Source of the DNA: an uncultured Clostridium sp.
GTDB lineage: Bacteria > Bacillota > Clostridia > Lachnospirales > Lachnospiraceae
Assembly (NCBI GenBank): GCA_945946715.1
Contig: CAMEWU010000138.1
Span: 1-6,410, forward strand
Length of the DNA stretch: 6,410 nt
Direction of reading: 5' to 3'
In this document: in pieces, positions 1 through 6,410 of the stretch
How the letters are laid out: each line of letters begins with the position of its first letter
Numbering within the stretch: position 1 is the first letter of the stretch
Notes under the pieces: model-generated
What the model was told of the DNA's origin: nothing
Database searches by the model: none
Seen by the model: the letters and a program-made list of their open reading frames with translations, nothing else
Translations under genes and position numbers: made by a program

Positions 1-722
1 AGGTGGAATATAAAGAAGGAATTTTTGTGGGCTACCGGTATTATGAAAAGAAGAATATGAAGGTGTTGTTCCCATTTGGACATGGATTAAGTTATACCAC
101 TTTTGATTATAGTGATATGAAAGCTTCCAAAGAACAGTTTACAGATGAAGAAGAGATAACCGTATCTGTAAAGATTACCAATACCGGGGAACGATTTGGA
201 AAAGAAGCAGTACAGCTTTATGTACAGGATGTGGAGAGCCGGATTCCTCGTCCGGTGAAAGAGTTAAAGGGATTTGATAAAGTTGCGTTAGAACCGGGAG
301 AAAGTAAGACGGTTACATTTACACTTGGAAAACGGGCTTGGGCGTATTATGATGTGGAATCTCATGGCTGGTATACGGAAGAAGGAGAATTCAAAATACT
401 GATTGGTGCATCTTCACAGGATATACGTCAGCAGAAAACAGTCTATATTACGCCGGTACAAAAGGTAAAACGAACTTATACTTTGAATACAATATTAGGA
501 GATTTGTATCAAAACGATGCTGTAAAAGAAGAAATTGCAGAATTAAAACAGATGTGTGACAGTATGTTTGATACCCAGGGAGAAGACCTTCTGGGAGAGG
601 GAATGGCAGATATGATGGAGGCACAGACAAGGGAAATGCCGCTTAAGAGCCTGCCAAGTTTTTCAGATGGTAAGATTTCCAGAGAGTATGTTGAAAAGTT
701 ATTAGAAAAGGTAAATGGTTAG
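1..722 (+). CDS. Glycoside hydrolase family 3 beta-glucosidase, C-terminal part (5' end outside window)
   Basis: This is the last 240 or so codons of a GH3 enzyme, a family that removes terminal beta-linked glucose or related sugars from oligosaccharides and glycosides. Reading in frame from base 3, the piece opens with the end of the second (alpha/beta sandwich) GH3 domain, including EGIFVGYRYYEKK and the hallmark FPFGHGLSYTTF (residues 23-34). A fibronectin type III-like domain follows (about 50-139: VKITNTGERFGKEAVQLYV, RPVKELKGF, LEPGESKTVTF). About 90 further residues, rich in acidic and helix-forming residues, come after it. The GTG at base 3 reads as an internal Val, not a start, because the family domain continues upstream. 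The nucleophile Asp and any signal peptide lie outside the window, so the exact substrate and the cell location cannot be judged. The stop at 720-722 is followed directly by a terminator hairpin. The family call is firm; beta-glucosidase rather than beta-xylosidase is the likelier activity. Confidence 0.93.
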   Translation, partial: VEYKEGIFVGYRYYEKKNMKVLFPFGHGLSYTTFDYSDMKASKEQFTDEEEITVSVKITNTGERFGKEAVQLYVQDVESRIPRPVKELKGFDKVALEPGESKTVTFTLGKRAWAYYDVESHGWYTEEGEFKILIGASSQDIRQQKTVYITPVQKVKRTYTLNTILGDLYQNDAVKEEIAELKQMCDSMFDTQGEDLLGEGMADMMEAQTREMPLKSLPSFSDGKISREYVEKLLEKVNG

Positions 723-727
723 AAAAC

Positions 728-755
728 AAGAAGGGCTTCATATGAAGTCCTTCTT
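728..755. terminator. Bidirectional intrinsic terminator between convergent genes
   Basis: A 12-bp stem (728-739 with 744-755) closes on an ATAT loop. On the plus strand it is followed by TTTT (754-757, partly in the stem) and starts 5 bases after the GH3 stop. Read on the minus strand it lies 7 bases past the phosphofructokinase stop and is followed by GTTTTC. The only non-Watson-Crick pair is 735/748: G-U in plus-strand RNA, but an A-C mismatch in minus-strand RNA, so the hairpin should be somewhat stronger for the GH3 transcript. Confidence 0.85.
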
Positions 756-762
756 TTATGAA

Positions 763-2004
763 TTATAATAAGTGATCAACTGGAAGGTAGATAGGCAATC
801 CTTCTTCGTATTTTAAATCCGGTTCACCTTGAATTAAAGGACGCATGTAATCCAGTAGTTCCGGCATGACATCATTACCAGCTTCATTAATCCATTCTCT
901 TGGAATAGACTTTGCCTGATTAGCAATATCATCAACCGGTGAAAAATGAATGTTAATACAATATGGATGCTGGCTGGTGCGATGCATAGTCAGCATACAC
1001 ATGGTTTTCCCCTGTTCTGCACCTTCTGCAGCTTTTAGTCCTAGTTGAAAAGATTCATTTAAGTCTGTCAGGGATGCTGTATGAGATGCACATCGTTGTA
1101 ATACATTCAATTCAATGGAACGGACTTTTACGCCTAATTCCTCTTTTATCATATATTCCAAAGCTTTGCCGGTGCCACTTAACTGACTGTGCCCGAAGGT
1201 GTCTGCAGCTGCTTTCGTAGCACTGATATAATTACCATTTTTATCACGAATACCTTCGGAAACGGCAACAATTACATTATTACGAAGGGCTAATAGTTTT
1301 TTGACATCTTCAATAAATGCTTCTTTTGAGAATGCCACCTCTGGAAGATAAATTAAGTGAGGAGCATTATTATAAGAATTGCGGGCAAGGGCAGCAGCAG
1401 CAGTTAACCAGCCGGCATCTCGCCCCATTATTTCTACAATAGTAACACTTTTGACTGCATAAATAAATGTATCATGGGCAATTTCTAATAAAGAGGAGGC
1501 CACAAATTTGGCAGCGGAACCATATCCTGGTGTATGGTCAGTGACACATAAATCATTATCTATGGTCTTTGGAATTCCGATAATAGAAACCGGACTGCCG
1601 ATTCGCTTTCCATAATGTCCAAGCTTCATAACTGTATCCATGGAATCATTACCACCAATATAGAAGAATGCTTGTATATTCATTTTTTCAAAAAGTTTGA
1701 AAATCTGACGGTAAGGTTCATCATCTTCCTTATAATCAGGAAGTTTATACCGGCAGGAACCCAGATACATGGCAGGTGAAGTTTTTAATGTTTCAATAAA
1801 ATGAGGCTTTTCCTGGCTTAAATGGGTTAAATTCATGAGCTTTTGATTTAGAATGCCAAGAATGCCATTTAAGGAACCATAAATGGTATCAAATTCTTCA
1901 CTGCAAAAGATACCTTGGATAACACCGGCCAGACTGGCATTAATAGCAGCAGTAGGTCCGCCGGACTGTGCAACAATACAATTTTTGATTTGTGTTTTGG
2001 ACAT
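763..2004 (-). CDS. pfp: Phosphofructokinase, probably diphosphate-dependent (PPi-PFK, EC 2.7.1.90)
   Basis: This 413-residue PfkA-superfamily protein phosphorylates fructose 6-phosphate to fructose 1,6-bisphosphate in the cytoplasm. Visible motifs are the N-terminal donor-site loop AQSGGPTAAIN (12-22), GGNDS (117-121), PKTIDND (145-151, with D149 matching the catalytic base Asp127 of E. coli PfkA) and MGRDAGW (193-199, fructose 6-phosphate binding). ATP enzymes have Gly at E. coli positions 104 and 124. Here these are Asp120 and Lys146, the pair that marks PPi-using enzymes, so a reversible PPi-dependent reaction is inferred. N119 replaces the usual Asp103. At 413 residues it is longer than the 320-residue ATP-type PfkA and in the range of many PPi-type or long-type bacterial enzymes. 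The start is supported by GAGGAG (2013-2018) eight bases upstream and by a good promoter. It is convergent with the GH3 gene and divergent from the DUF2156 gene. Family certain; donor choice likely but not proven. Confidence 0.93.
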   Translation of the reverse strand: MSKTQIKNCIVAQSGGPTAAINASLAGVIQGIFCSEEFDTIYGSLNGILGILNQKLMNLTHLSQEKPHFIETLKTSPAMYLGSCRYKLPDYKEDDEPYRQIFKLFEKMNIQAFFYIGGNDSMDTVMKLGHYGKRIGSPVSIIGIPKTIDNDLCVTDHTPGYGSAAKFVASSLLEIAHDTFIYAVKSVTIVEIMGRDAGWLTAAAALARNSYNNAPHLIYLPEVAFSKEAFIEDVKKLLALRNNVIVAVSEGIRDKNGNYISATKAAADTFGHSQLSGTGKALEYMIKEELGVKVRSIELNVLQRCASHTASLTDLNESFQLGLKAAEGAEQGKTMCMLTMHRTSQHPYCINIHFSPVDDIANQAKSIPREWINEAGNDVMPELLDYMRPLIQGEPDLKYEEGLPIYLPVDHLL

Positions 2005-2036
2005 AATTTCTTCTCCTCACTGATTGTACTTCTTTT

Positions 2037-2064
2037 AGTATAAACGATTTCTAAAAAAGTGCAA
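2037..2064 (-). promoter_or_regulatory. Sigma-A promoter of the phosphofructokinase gene
   Basis: On the minus strand, TTGCAC (-35, 2059-2064) and TATACT (-10, 2037-2042) are separated by 16 bases. Both are close to consensus. Transcription would begin near 2030, giving a leader of about 25 bases that holds the ribosome binding site. There is no room for a riboswitch in such a leader. Confidence 0.72.
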
Positions 2065-2077
2065 TGATAAAACAGTG

Positions 2078-2097
2078 AAAATGAAAATTTGCATTTT
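2078..2097. repeat. 20-bp near-palindrome in the divergent promoter region, possible operator
   Basis: AAAATGAAAATTTGCATTTT reads the same on both strands except for one pair (2084/2091). Its centre lies about 55-60 bases upstream of the inferred phosphofructokinase transcript start and it overlaps the weak -35 proposed for the DUF2156 gene. This position would suit a regulator acting on either gene. The region is very AT-rich, so a chance match is quite possible and no known operator is recognised. Confidence 0.35.
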
Positions 2098-2115
2098 TAT
2101 AAAAAAAGGTATAAA
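2089..2115 (+). promoter_or_regulatory. Weak candidate promoter for the DUF2156 gene
   Basis: TTGCAT (2089-2094) and TATAAA (2110-2115) are separated by 15 bases, a short spacing with a poor -35. A second TATAAA at 2098-2103 is an alternative -10. Some promoter must lie in this spacer because the upstream gene points the other way, but its exact place is uncertain. Confidence 0.3.
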
Positions 2116-2158
2116 GTTACATGCTGAAAGAAAATAAAAGATTTGAAAGGACTCAGAA

Positions 2159-3067
2159 ATGAATCTGGACTTTAAGAAACCACTAATTGAACATAGTAAT
2201 GAATTAAAACAAATCCCACAAAAAAATTCGTTCAAGGGCTGTGAGTTTAGTGTGTCTAATATGATTTTGTGGGCAGATTATTATCAAATGGAATATGCTT
2301 ATATAGATGGGATATATCTGTTTAAGCAAACCATGGAGAATGGAAGCATTCGTTTGTCGTATCCTATTGGTGGAGAAACTGAAGAGATGGAACATCACCT
2401 TTTTGAATTGGAATTAGAGTATTTTACGGAGATTGGACAGGAGCCGTGCTTTGGTTTGATTGATTCATTGATGTTTGAACGAATCAATCGTTGGTATCCG
2501 GAACGCTTCAGCATTCAATATGAAAGGAACTGGGCTGATTATATATACAGCAGGGAAAAGCTGGCTGTATTGGCAGGAAAGAAGCTTCATGGGAAGAGAA
2601 ATCATATTAAGCGTTTTATGGAGCGGTATCCGGAGTGGTGTTATGAACCATTGTCAAAAGACAATATGGATGATTGTGTGACTATGGCAGAGAATTGGTG
2701 TCGGATCAATTGCTGCAAAGAAGATGATGAGAAAGAAGAAGAATCCCATTTGGTAGTTCGGGCACTGCACAATTTTGAACAACTTAATATGAAGGGAGGA
2801 TTGCTAAGAACCCGGGATGGAGTAATTGCGTTTACACTGGGAAGTCCCATTACTTCAGATACATTCGATGTAAGCTTTGAAAAAGCATATGGAGAAATTC
2901 AAGGAGCATATGCTATGATAAATCAGCAGTTTGTCATTCATGAACTGCAGAATTACAAGTATGTGAATCGGGAAGAAGACATTGGTATAGAAGGACTGAG
3001 GAAGGCAAAACTATCCTATTATCCGGAAATTCTTTTGGAAAAAGGATTGGTTACAGAAAGAATATAG
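2159..3067 (+). CDS. DUF2156 domain protein (GNAT-like fold, related to the phosphatidylglycerol lysyltransferase C-terminal domain)
   Basis: This 302-residue soluble protein has no signal peptide or membrane segment. It resembles the DUF2156 family, whose members fold as two GNAT acyltransferase-like halves and share ancestry with the catalytic domain of MprF, the enzyme that attaches amino acids to phosphatidylglycerol. Recognisable stretches are YSREKLAVLAGKKLHGKRNH (130-149), GGLLRTRDGVIAFTLGSP (213-230), the FEKAYGEIQGAYAMINQQF helix (240-258) and NREEDIGIEGLRKAKLSYYP (270-289). A Cys-containing, strongly acidic stretch (CRINCCKEDDEKEEES, 181-196) sits between the two halves. The MprF membrane domain is absent, so lipid lysination should not be assumed; the substrate is unknown. 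The start is supported by AAAGGA (2146-2151) seven bases upstream. It is transcribed away from the phosphofructokinase gene and stands 98 bases before the mutase gene, which has its own promoter. The length matches typical stand-alone members as I recall them. Confidence 0.8.
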   Translation: MNLDFKKPLIEHSNELKQIPQKNSFKGCEFSVSNMILWADYYQMEYAYIDGIYLFKQTMENGSIRLSYPIGGETEEMEHHLFELELEYFTEIGQEPCFGLIDSLMFERINRWYPERFSIQYERNWADYIYSREKLAVLAGKKLHGKRNHIKRFMERYPEWCYEPLSKDNMDDCVTMAENWCRINCCKEDDEKEEESHLVVRALHNFEQLNMKGGLLRTRDGVIAFTLGSPITSDTFDVSFEKAYGEIQGAYAMINQQFVIHELQNYKYVNREEDIGIEGLRKAKLSYYPEILLEKGLVTERI

Positions 3068-3078
3068 AACAAGTTAGG

Positions 3079-3126
3079 TCATTTTATAGAAATCAAAAGT
3101 TTAGGGTTCATTTTTTCTATAAATGA
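3079..3126. repeat. Imperfect inverted repeat overlapping the mutase promoter
   Basis: TCATTTTATAGAAA (3079-3092) is mirrored by TTTCTATAAATGA (3114-3126) with a single one-base bulge and a 21-base gap. The right arm fills the spacer between the -35 and -10 elements proposed for the mutase gene. It is not followed by a T-run, so it is a poor intrinsic terminator for the DUF2156 gene. A regulator site or a weak mRNA hairpin is possible; the function is unknown. Confidence 0.45.
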
Positions 3127-3135
3127 TGTTAAAAT
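3107..3135 (+). promoter_or_regulatory. Extended -10 promoter for the mutase-glmS operon
   Basis: TAAAAT (3130-3135) is preceded by TG at 3127-3128, giving an extended -10 element. A weak -35, TTCATT (3107-3112), lies 17 bases upstream. Transcription would start near 3142, leaving a leader of about 24 bases. The extended -10 would compensate for the poor -35. Confidence 0.5.
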
Positions 3136-3153
3136 AGCGTTGTATATCTTGAA

Positions 3154-3158
3154 AGGAG
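3154..3158 (+). promoter_or_regulatory. Ribosome binding site that decides the mutase start
   Basis: AGGAG lies one base before an ATG at 3160, too near to serve it, and seven bases before the ATG at 3166, the ideal distance. The start is therefore placed at 3166. Confidence 0.8.
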
Positions 3159-3165
3159 AATGAGT

Positions 3166-4890
3166 ATGAACTATTTGGAGAATTATAAGCTTTGGTGCGA
3201 AGATTCATATTTTGATGATGCAACAAAGGCAGAATTACTGGCAATTAAAGATAATGACAATGAGATTAAGGAACGTTTTTATAAAGATTTGGAGTTTGGA
3301 ACAGGTGGATTGAGAGGAATACTTGGTGCCGGAACCAATCGAATGAATATCTATACGGTTAGAAAAGCAACACAGGGTCTGGCAAATTACATAAAGATTG
3401 CAAAAGGAGAAGAAAAGGGAGTTGCAATTGCATATGATTCCCGTCGTATGTCAACGGAATTTGCAGATGTTGCTGCATTGTGTCTGAATGCAAATGGAAT
3501 TAAAGCATATGTATTTCCCTCTCTGCGCCCAACACCGGAATTATCCTTTTCTGTTCGGGAACTGGGATGTATAGCAGGTATTGTAATTACAGCAAGTCAT
3601 AATCCACCGGAATATAATGGATATAAGGTATATTGGGAAGATGGTGCCCAGATTACACCACCTCATGATAAGAATATACTGGCAGAAGTTGCAAAGGTAA
3701 CTGATTTTCATCAGGTTCTAACCATGGAGAAAGAGGAAGCAATTTCAAAGGGTCTCTATCATGTGATTGGAAGCGAAATTGATGACCGATACATGGAAGA
3801 ATTGAAAAAGCAGATTATTCATCCGGATATTATTAAAGAAGTTGCAAAAGATATTAAAATCGTTTATACACCATTACATGGGACAGGAAATGTACCGGTA
3901 CAGCGTGTATTAAAGGAATTAGGTTTTGAACATGTATATGTAGTTCCGGAACAAGAGAAGCCGGATGGAAATTTCCCAACGGTTTCTTATCCAAATCCGG
4001 AAGATCCAAAAGCATTTACTCTTGCACTGGAACTTGCAAAGAAAGTAGATGCAGATATTGTACTGGCTACTGATCCGGATGCAGATCGGTTAGGTGTATA
4101 TGCAAAGGATACAAAGACCGGAGAATATGTAAGCTTTACCGGTAATATGTCTGGTATGTTAATTTGTGAATATATCATGCGGGAGCGGAAGGCAACCGGT
4201 ACATTACCGACAAATGGCGCATTGGTAACTACTATTGTAACAACCAATATGACATTCCCAATTGCAGAAGATTATGGAATGAAGTTAATTGAAGTATTAA
4301 CTGGATTTAAGTATATTGGTGAGCAGATTAAATTATTTGAACAAAATCATACATATGAATATGTGTTTGGCTTGGAAGAGAGTTATGGATGTCTGGCCGG
4401 TACACATTCCAGAGATAAGGATGCATGTGTAGCGGTAATGATGCTGTGTGAAGTTGCTGCATGGTGTAAGAAGAATAATCTGACATTATGGGATCAAATG
4501 ATTAATATCTATGAAAAATATGGATATTTTAAGGAAGGGTTACAGACGATTACCTTAAAAGGTATTGATGGGGCTCAACAGATACAGGCGATTATGGAAC
4601 AATTGCGTAAAAATCCACCAAAGAAATTCGGGGATTTAGAAGTTCTTGCTGTGCGTGATTATGAGACAGGTATTCGTACCGATTGCAAGACAGGAGAAAC
4701 AGAATCTACCGGTTTGCCAAAGTCTAATGTGCTCTATTGGGAATTAGAAAATGCTTCCTGGTGCTGTGCAAGACCATCCGGAACAGAGCCTAAGATTAAG
4801 TTCTATATGGGCGTGAAAGGCAGCAGCATGACAGATGGTGAAGAAACATTGGCAGCATTAACAGAAGCGGTAATGAAACAAGTACAATAG
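3166..4890 (+). CDS. pgcA: Phosphoglucomutase / phospho-sugar mutase (alpha-D-phosphohexomutase superfamily, PgcA type)
   Basis: This cytoplasmic enzyme of 574 residues interconverts glucose 6-phosphate and glucose 1-phosphate through a phosphoserine intermediate, linking glycolysis to glycogen and nucleotide-sugar synthesis. All four hallmark sites of the superfamily are present: the catalytic loop TASHNP with Ser144, the metal-binding loop DPDADR with Asp303, Asp305 and Asp307, the sugar-binding GLEES at 402-406, and the phosphate-binding RPSGTEPK at 536-543. FGTGGLRG near residue 45 is also typical. The length matches B. subtilis PgcA and is far from the roughly 450 residues of GlmM, so phosphoglucosamine mutase is unlikely, although some members also act on mannose phosphate. 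An ATG six bases earlier (3160) would add two residues but sits too close to the ribosome binding site. The gene has its own promoter and is followed 41 bases later by glmS, with no terminator between them. Confidence 0.93.
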   Translation: MNYLENYKLWCEDSYFDDATKAELLAIKDNDNEIKERFYKDLEFGTGGLRGILGAGTNRMNIYTVRKATQGLANYIKIAKGEEKGVAIAYDSRRMSTEFADVAALCLNANGIKAYVFPSLRPTPELSFSVRELGCIAGIVITASHNPPEYNGYKVYWEDGAQITPPHDKNILAEVAKVTDFHQVLTMEKEEAISKGLYHVIGSEIDDRYMEELKKQIIHPDIIKEVAKDIKIVYTPLHGTGNVPVQRVLKELGFEHVYVVPEQEKPDGNFPTVSYPNPEDPKAFTLALELAKKVDADIVLATDPDADRLGVYAKDTKTGEYVSFTGNMSGMLICEYIMRERKATGTLPTNGALVTTIVTTNMTFPIAEDYGMKLIEVLTGFKYIGEQIKLFEQNHTYEYVFGLEESYGCLAGTHSRDKDACVAVMMLCEVAAWCKKNNLTLWDQMINIYEKYGYFKEGLQTITLKGIDGAQQIQAIMEQLRKNPPKKFGDLEVLAVRDYETGIRTDCKTGETESTGLPKSNVLYWELENASWCCARPSGTEPKIKFYMGVKGSSMTDGEETLAALTEAVMKQVQ

Positions 4891-4931
4891 ACATACTATT
4901 TAGTGTTTATCTGATATGAGGAGGAAAAAAT

Positions 4932-6410
4932 ATGTGTGGTATTGTTGGATATGTAGGTGAGAAACAGGCAGCTCCAATTCTGTTGGACGGCCTTTCAAAG
5001 CTGGAATATCGTGGATATGATTCCGCCGGAATAGCAGTATATGATGGTGAGAATATTAATATTGTGAAAGCAAAAGGACGGTTACAGGCATTACGGGATT
5101 TAACACAAGATGGTGAAGGCTTAAAGGGGTATGTAGGTATCGGACATACCAGATGGGCAACGCATGGTGAACCATCTGTTTCCAATGCACATCCTCATTA
5201 TAACCAGTCTCGTACTATAACAGTGGTTCACAACGGAATCATTGAGAATTATCAGCCATTGCGTGAAAAACTGGTATCAAAAGGGTATCAGTTCTGCTCA
5301 GAAACTGACACAGAAGTAATTGCACATTTGTTAGATTATTATTACAAGGGAGATCCGAAAGAGGCGATTTTTAAGGTGTTACATCGTGTCATTGGTTCCT
5401 ATGCCTTTGGTATTCTGTTTCAGGATCATCCGGGAAAGGTTTATGCAGTGCGGAAAGATTCTCCATTAATTGTGGGAGTTTCAGAGCAGGGAAATTATAT
5501 TGCTTCCGATGTTCCGGCTATATTAAAATATACCAGAGATGTTTATTATATTGATAATCTGGAGTTGGCAGAGTTATCTATGCATGAAGTCCATTTCTAT
5601 AATCAGGATGCAGAAGAGATTGCTAAACCACAGGTTACGGTAGAATGGGACGTAGAAGCTGCTGAAAAAGGCGGTTATGAGCATTTTATGCTGAAAGAAA
5701 TCTATGAGCAGCCAAAGGCAGTAGAATCTACAATCCGACCAAGAATAAAGGATGGAAAAATTGCAATTGAAGAATTAAATATGTCTGAGGAAGAGATAAA
5801 AGCCATTAAGCGTATTTATATTATTGGCTGTGGCTCCGCTTATCATGTAGGTGTGGTAGGAAAATATGTATTGGAGCAGATGACACGGATACCGGTAGAA
5901 GTAGATTTAGCTTCTGAATTCCGGTACCGGAATCCAATTCTGGAACCGGATTCCATGGTGATTATTATTAGTCAGTCTGGAGAAACAGCAGATTCACTGG
6001 CTGCATTACGAAAGGCACAGGAATTAGGCGCAAAGGTATTGGGAATTGTTAATGTAGTAGGCAGTACCATTGCCCGGGAAGCAGACAATGTTATGTATAC
6101 ATGGGCCGGACCGGAAATATCAGTTGCAACTACAAAGGCATACAGTACACAGCTTACAGCTCTGTATATGCTGGGAATGCTGTTTGGCGATGTAAAAGGC
6201 GTGATTACCACAGAAGAATACGCAGAAATGCTCCGCGAGCTACAGTTACTACCGGAAAAGATTCAGGAAATATTAGGAGATAAAGAGCGCATCCAGTGGT
6301 TTGCAGCAAAATACGCAAACGCCGAAAATGTATTCTTTATAGGAAGAGGTGTAGATTATGCATCTTCCATGGAAGGCTCTCTGAAATTAAAGGAGATTTC
6401 TTACATTCAT
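4932..6410 (+). CDS. glmS: Glutamine--fructose-6-phosphate aminotransferase (isomerising), 3' end outside window
   Basis: GlmS makes glucosamine 6-phosphate from fructose 6-phosphate and glutamine, the first committed step toward UDP-GlcNAc and peptidoglycan. The 493 codons present are open throughout. The N-terminal glutaminase domain has Cys2 (the nucleophile after Met removal), EYRGYDSAG (25-33), HTRWATHG (72-79), HNG (100-102) and SETDTE (123-128). The first sugar isomerase (SIS) domain has GCGSAYHVG (299-307) and SQSGET (347-352); the second begins before residue 470 and reaches EGSLKLKEISYIH (481-493), where the window ends. With a usual length near 600-610 residues, roughly 115 C-terminal residues are missing. 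The start follows AGGAGG (4919-4924) by seven bases and is fixed by the MCGIVGY opening. Only 41 bases separate it from the mutase stop, so it is probably co-transcribed with that gene, and no glmS ribozyme fits in that gap. Nothing suggests a broken gene. Confidence 0.97.
   Translation, partial: MCGIVGYVGEKQAAPILLDGLSKLEYRGYDSAGIAVYDGENINIVKAKGRLQALRDLTQDGEGLKGYVGIGHTRWATHGEPSVSNAHPHYNQSRTITVVHNGIIENYQPLREKLVSKGYQFCSETDTEVIAHLLDYYYKGDPKEAIFKVLHRVIGSYAFGILFQDHPGKVYAVRKDSPLIVGVSEQGNYIASDVPAILKYTRDVYYIDNLELAELSMHEVHFYNQDAEEIAKPQVTVEWDVEAAEKGGYEHFMLKEIYEQPKAVESTIRPRIKDGKIAIEELNMSEEEIKAIKRIYIIGCGSAYHVGVVGKYVLEQMTRIPVEVDLASEFRYRNPILEPDSMVIIISQSGETADSLAALRKAQELGAKVLGIVNVVGSTIAREADNVMYTWAGPEISVATTKAYSTQLTALYMLGMLFGDVKGVITTEEYAEMLRELQLLPEKIQEILGDKERIQWFAAKYANAENVFFIGRGVDYASSMEGSLKLKEISYIH

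Noticed and set aside
448..630. Small open frame on the minus strand inside the GH3 gene
   Set aside because: It is antisense to conserved GH3 coding sequence, with no ribosome binding site or family likeness seen. The same holds for frames at 3987-4247, 4907-5185 and 5972-6211.
2035..2235. Minus-strand frame crossing the divergent promoter region, hydrophobic and Phe-rich
   Set aside because: Its Phe/Ile-rich product is what AT-rich spacer DNA gives by chance, and it overlaps both the phosphofructokinase promoter and the DUF2156 start.
3160..3165. ATG at 3160 as the mutase start
   Set aside because: AGGAG ends one base before it, too close for initiation. The ATG at 3166 has ideal spacing.
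4891..4931. Possible terminator or separate promoter between the mutase and glmS
   Set aside because: No stem followed by T-run is present. TACTAT-like bases have no matching -35, and the short gap fits co-transcription.
5918..5933. Perfect 16-bp palindrome ATTCCGGTACCGGAAT inside glmS
   Set aside because: It falls in codons for the conserved EFRYRNP segment of GlmS. The symmetry follows from codon choice at fixed residues, and no second copy or nearby promoter supports a site.
6101..6283. Plus-strand frame within glmS
   Set aside because: It lies in another frame of well-conserved GlmS SIS-domain coding sequence, which is open across the whole region.

Overview
The window looks like a stretch of ordinary chromosome from a low-GC Gram-positive bacterium, most likely a gut-type Clostridium relative such as a member of the Lachnospiraceae. 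This rests on the AT-rich spacers, strong AGGAGG-type ribosome binding sites, sigma-A-like promoters, and a gene set (GH3 glycosidase, diphosphate-type phosphofructokinase, DUF2156 protein, PgcA-type mutase, GlmS) common in that group. The genus cannot be fixed from the sequence alone. No RNA genes, CRISPR, insertion sequences, phage genes or transfer signs were seen.

Layout: (1) 1-722, plus strand, the 3' end of a glycoside hydrolase family 3 beta-glucosidase cut by the left edge. (2) 728-755, a hairpin shared as terminator by this gene and the convergent next one. (3) 763-2004, minus strand, a phosphofructokinase whose active-site residues point to diphosphate (PPi) rather than ATP as phosphoryl donor. 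(4) 2005-2158, a divergent promoter region with a good sigma-A promoter for the phosphofructokinase and a 20-bp near-palindrome. (5) 2159-3067, plus strand, a DUF2156 (GNAT-fold) protein of unknown substrate. (6) 3068-3165, a spacer with an extended -10 promoter and an imperfect inverted repeat. (7) 3166-4890, plus strand, a PgcA-type phosphoglucomutase. (8) 4932-6410, plus strand, glmS, cut by the right edge after 493 codons. No stretch over 300 bases lacks a gene.

How the genes fit together: most of the set handles hexose and hexose phosphates. The GH3 enzyme would release glucose from beta-glucosides. The mutase interconverts glucose 6-phosphate and glucose 1-phosphate. Fructose 6-phosphate goes either down glycolysis through the phosphofructokinase or into amino-sugar and cell-wall synthesis through GlmS. 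The mutase and glmS are 41 bases apart with no terminator between them and are probably co-transcribed.

I did not find a convincing previously undescribed system. The points most worth a second look are the PPi-type active site with an Asn at a normally acidic position, the lack of room for a glmS ribozyme, the two operator-like inverted repeats, and the roughly 90-residue tail on the GH3 enzyme.
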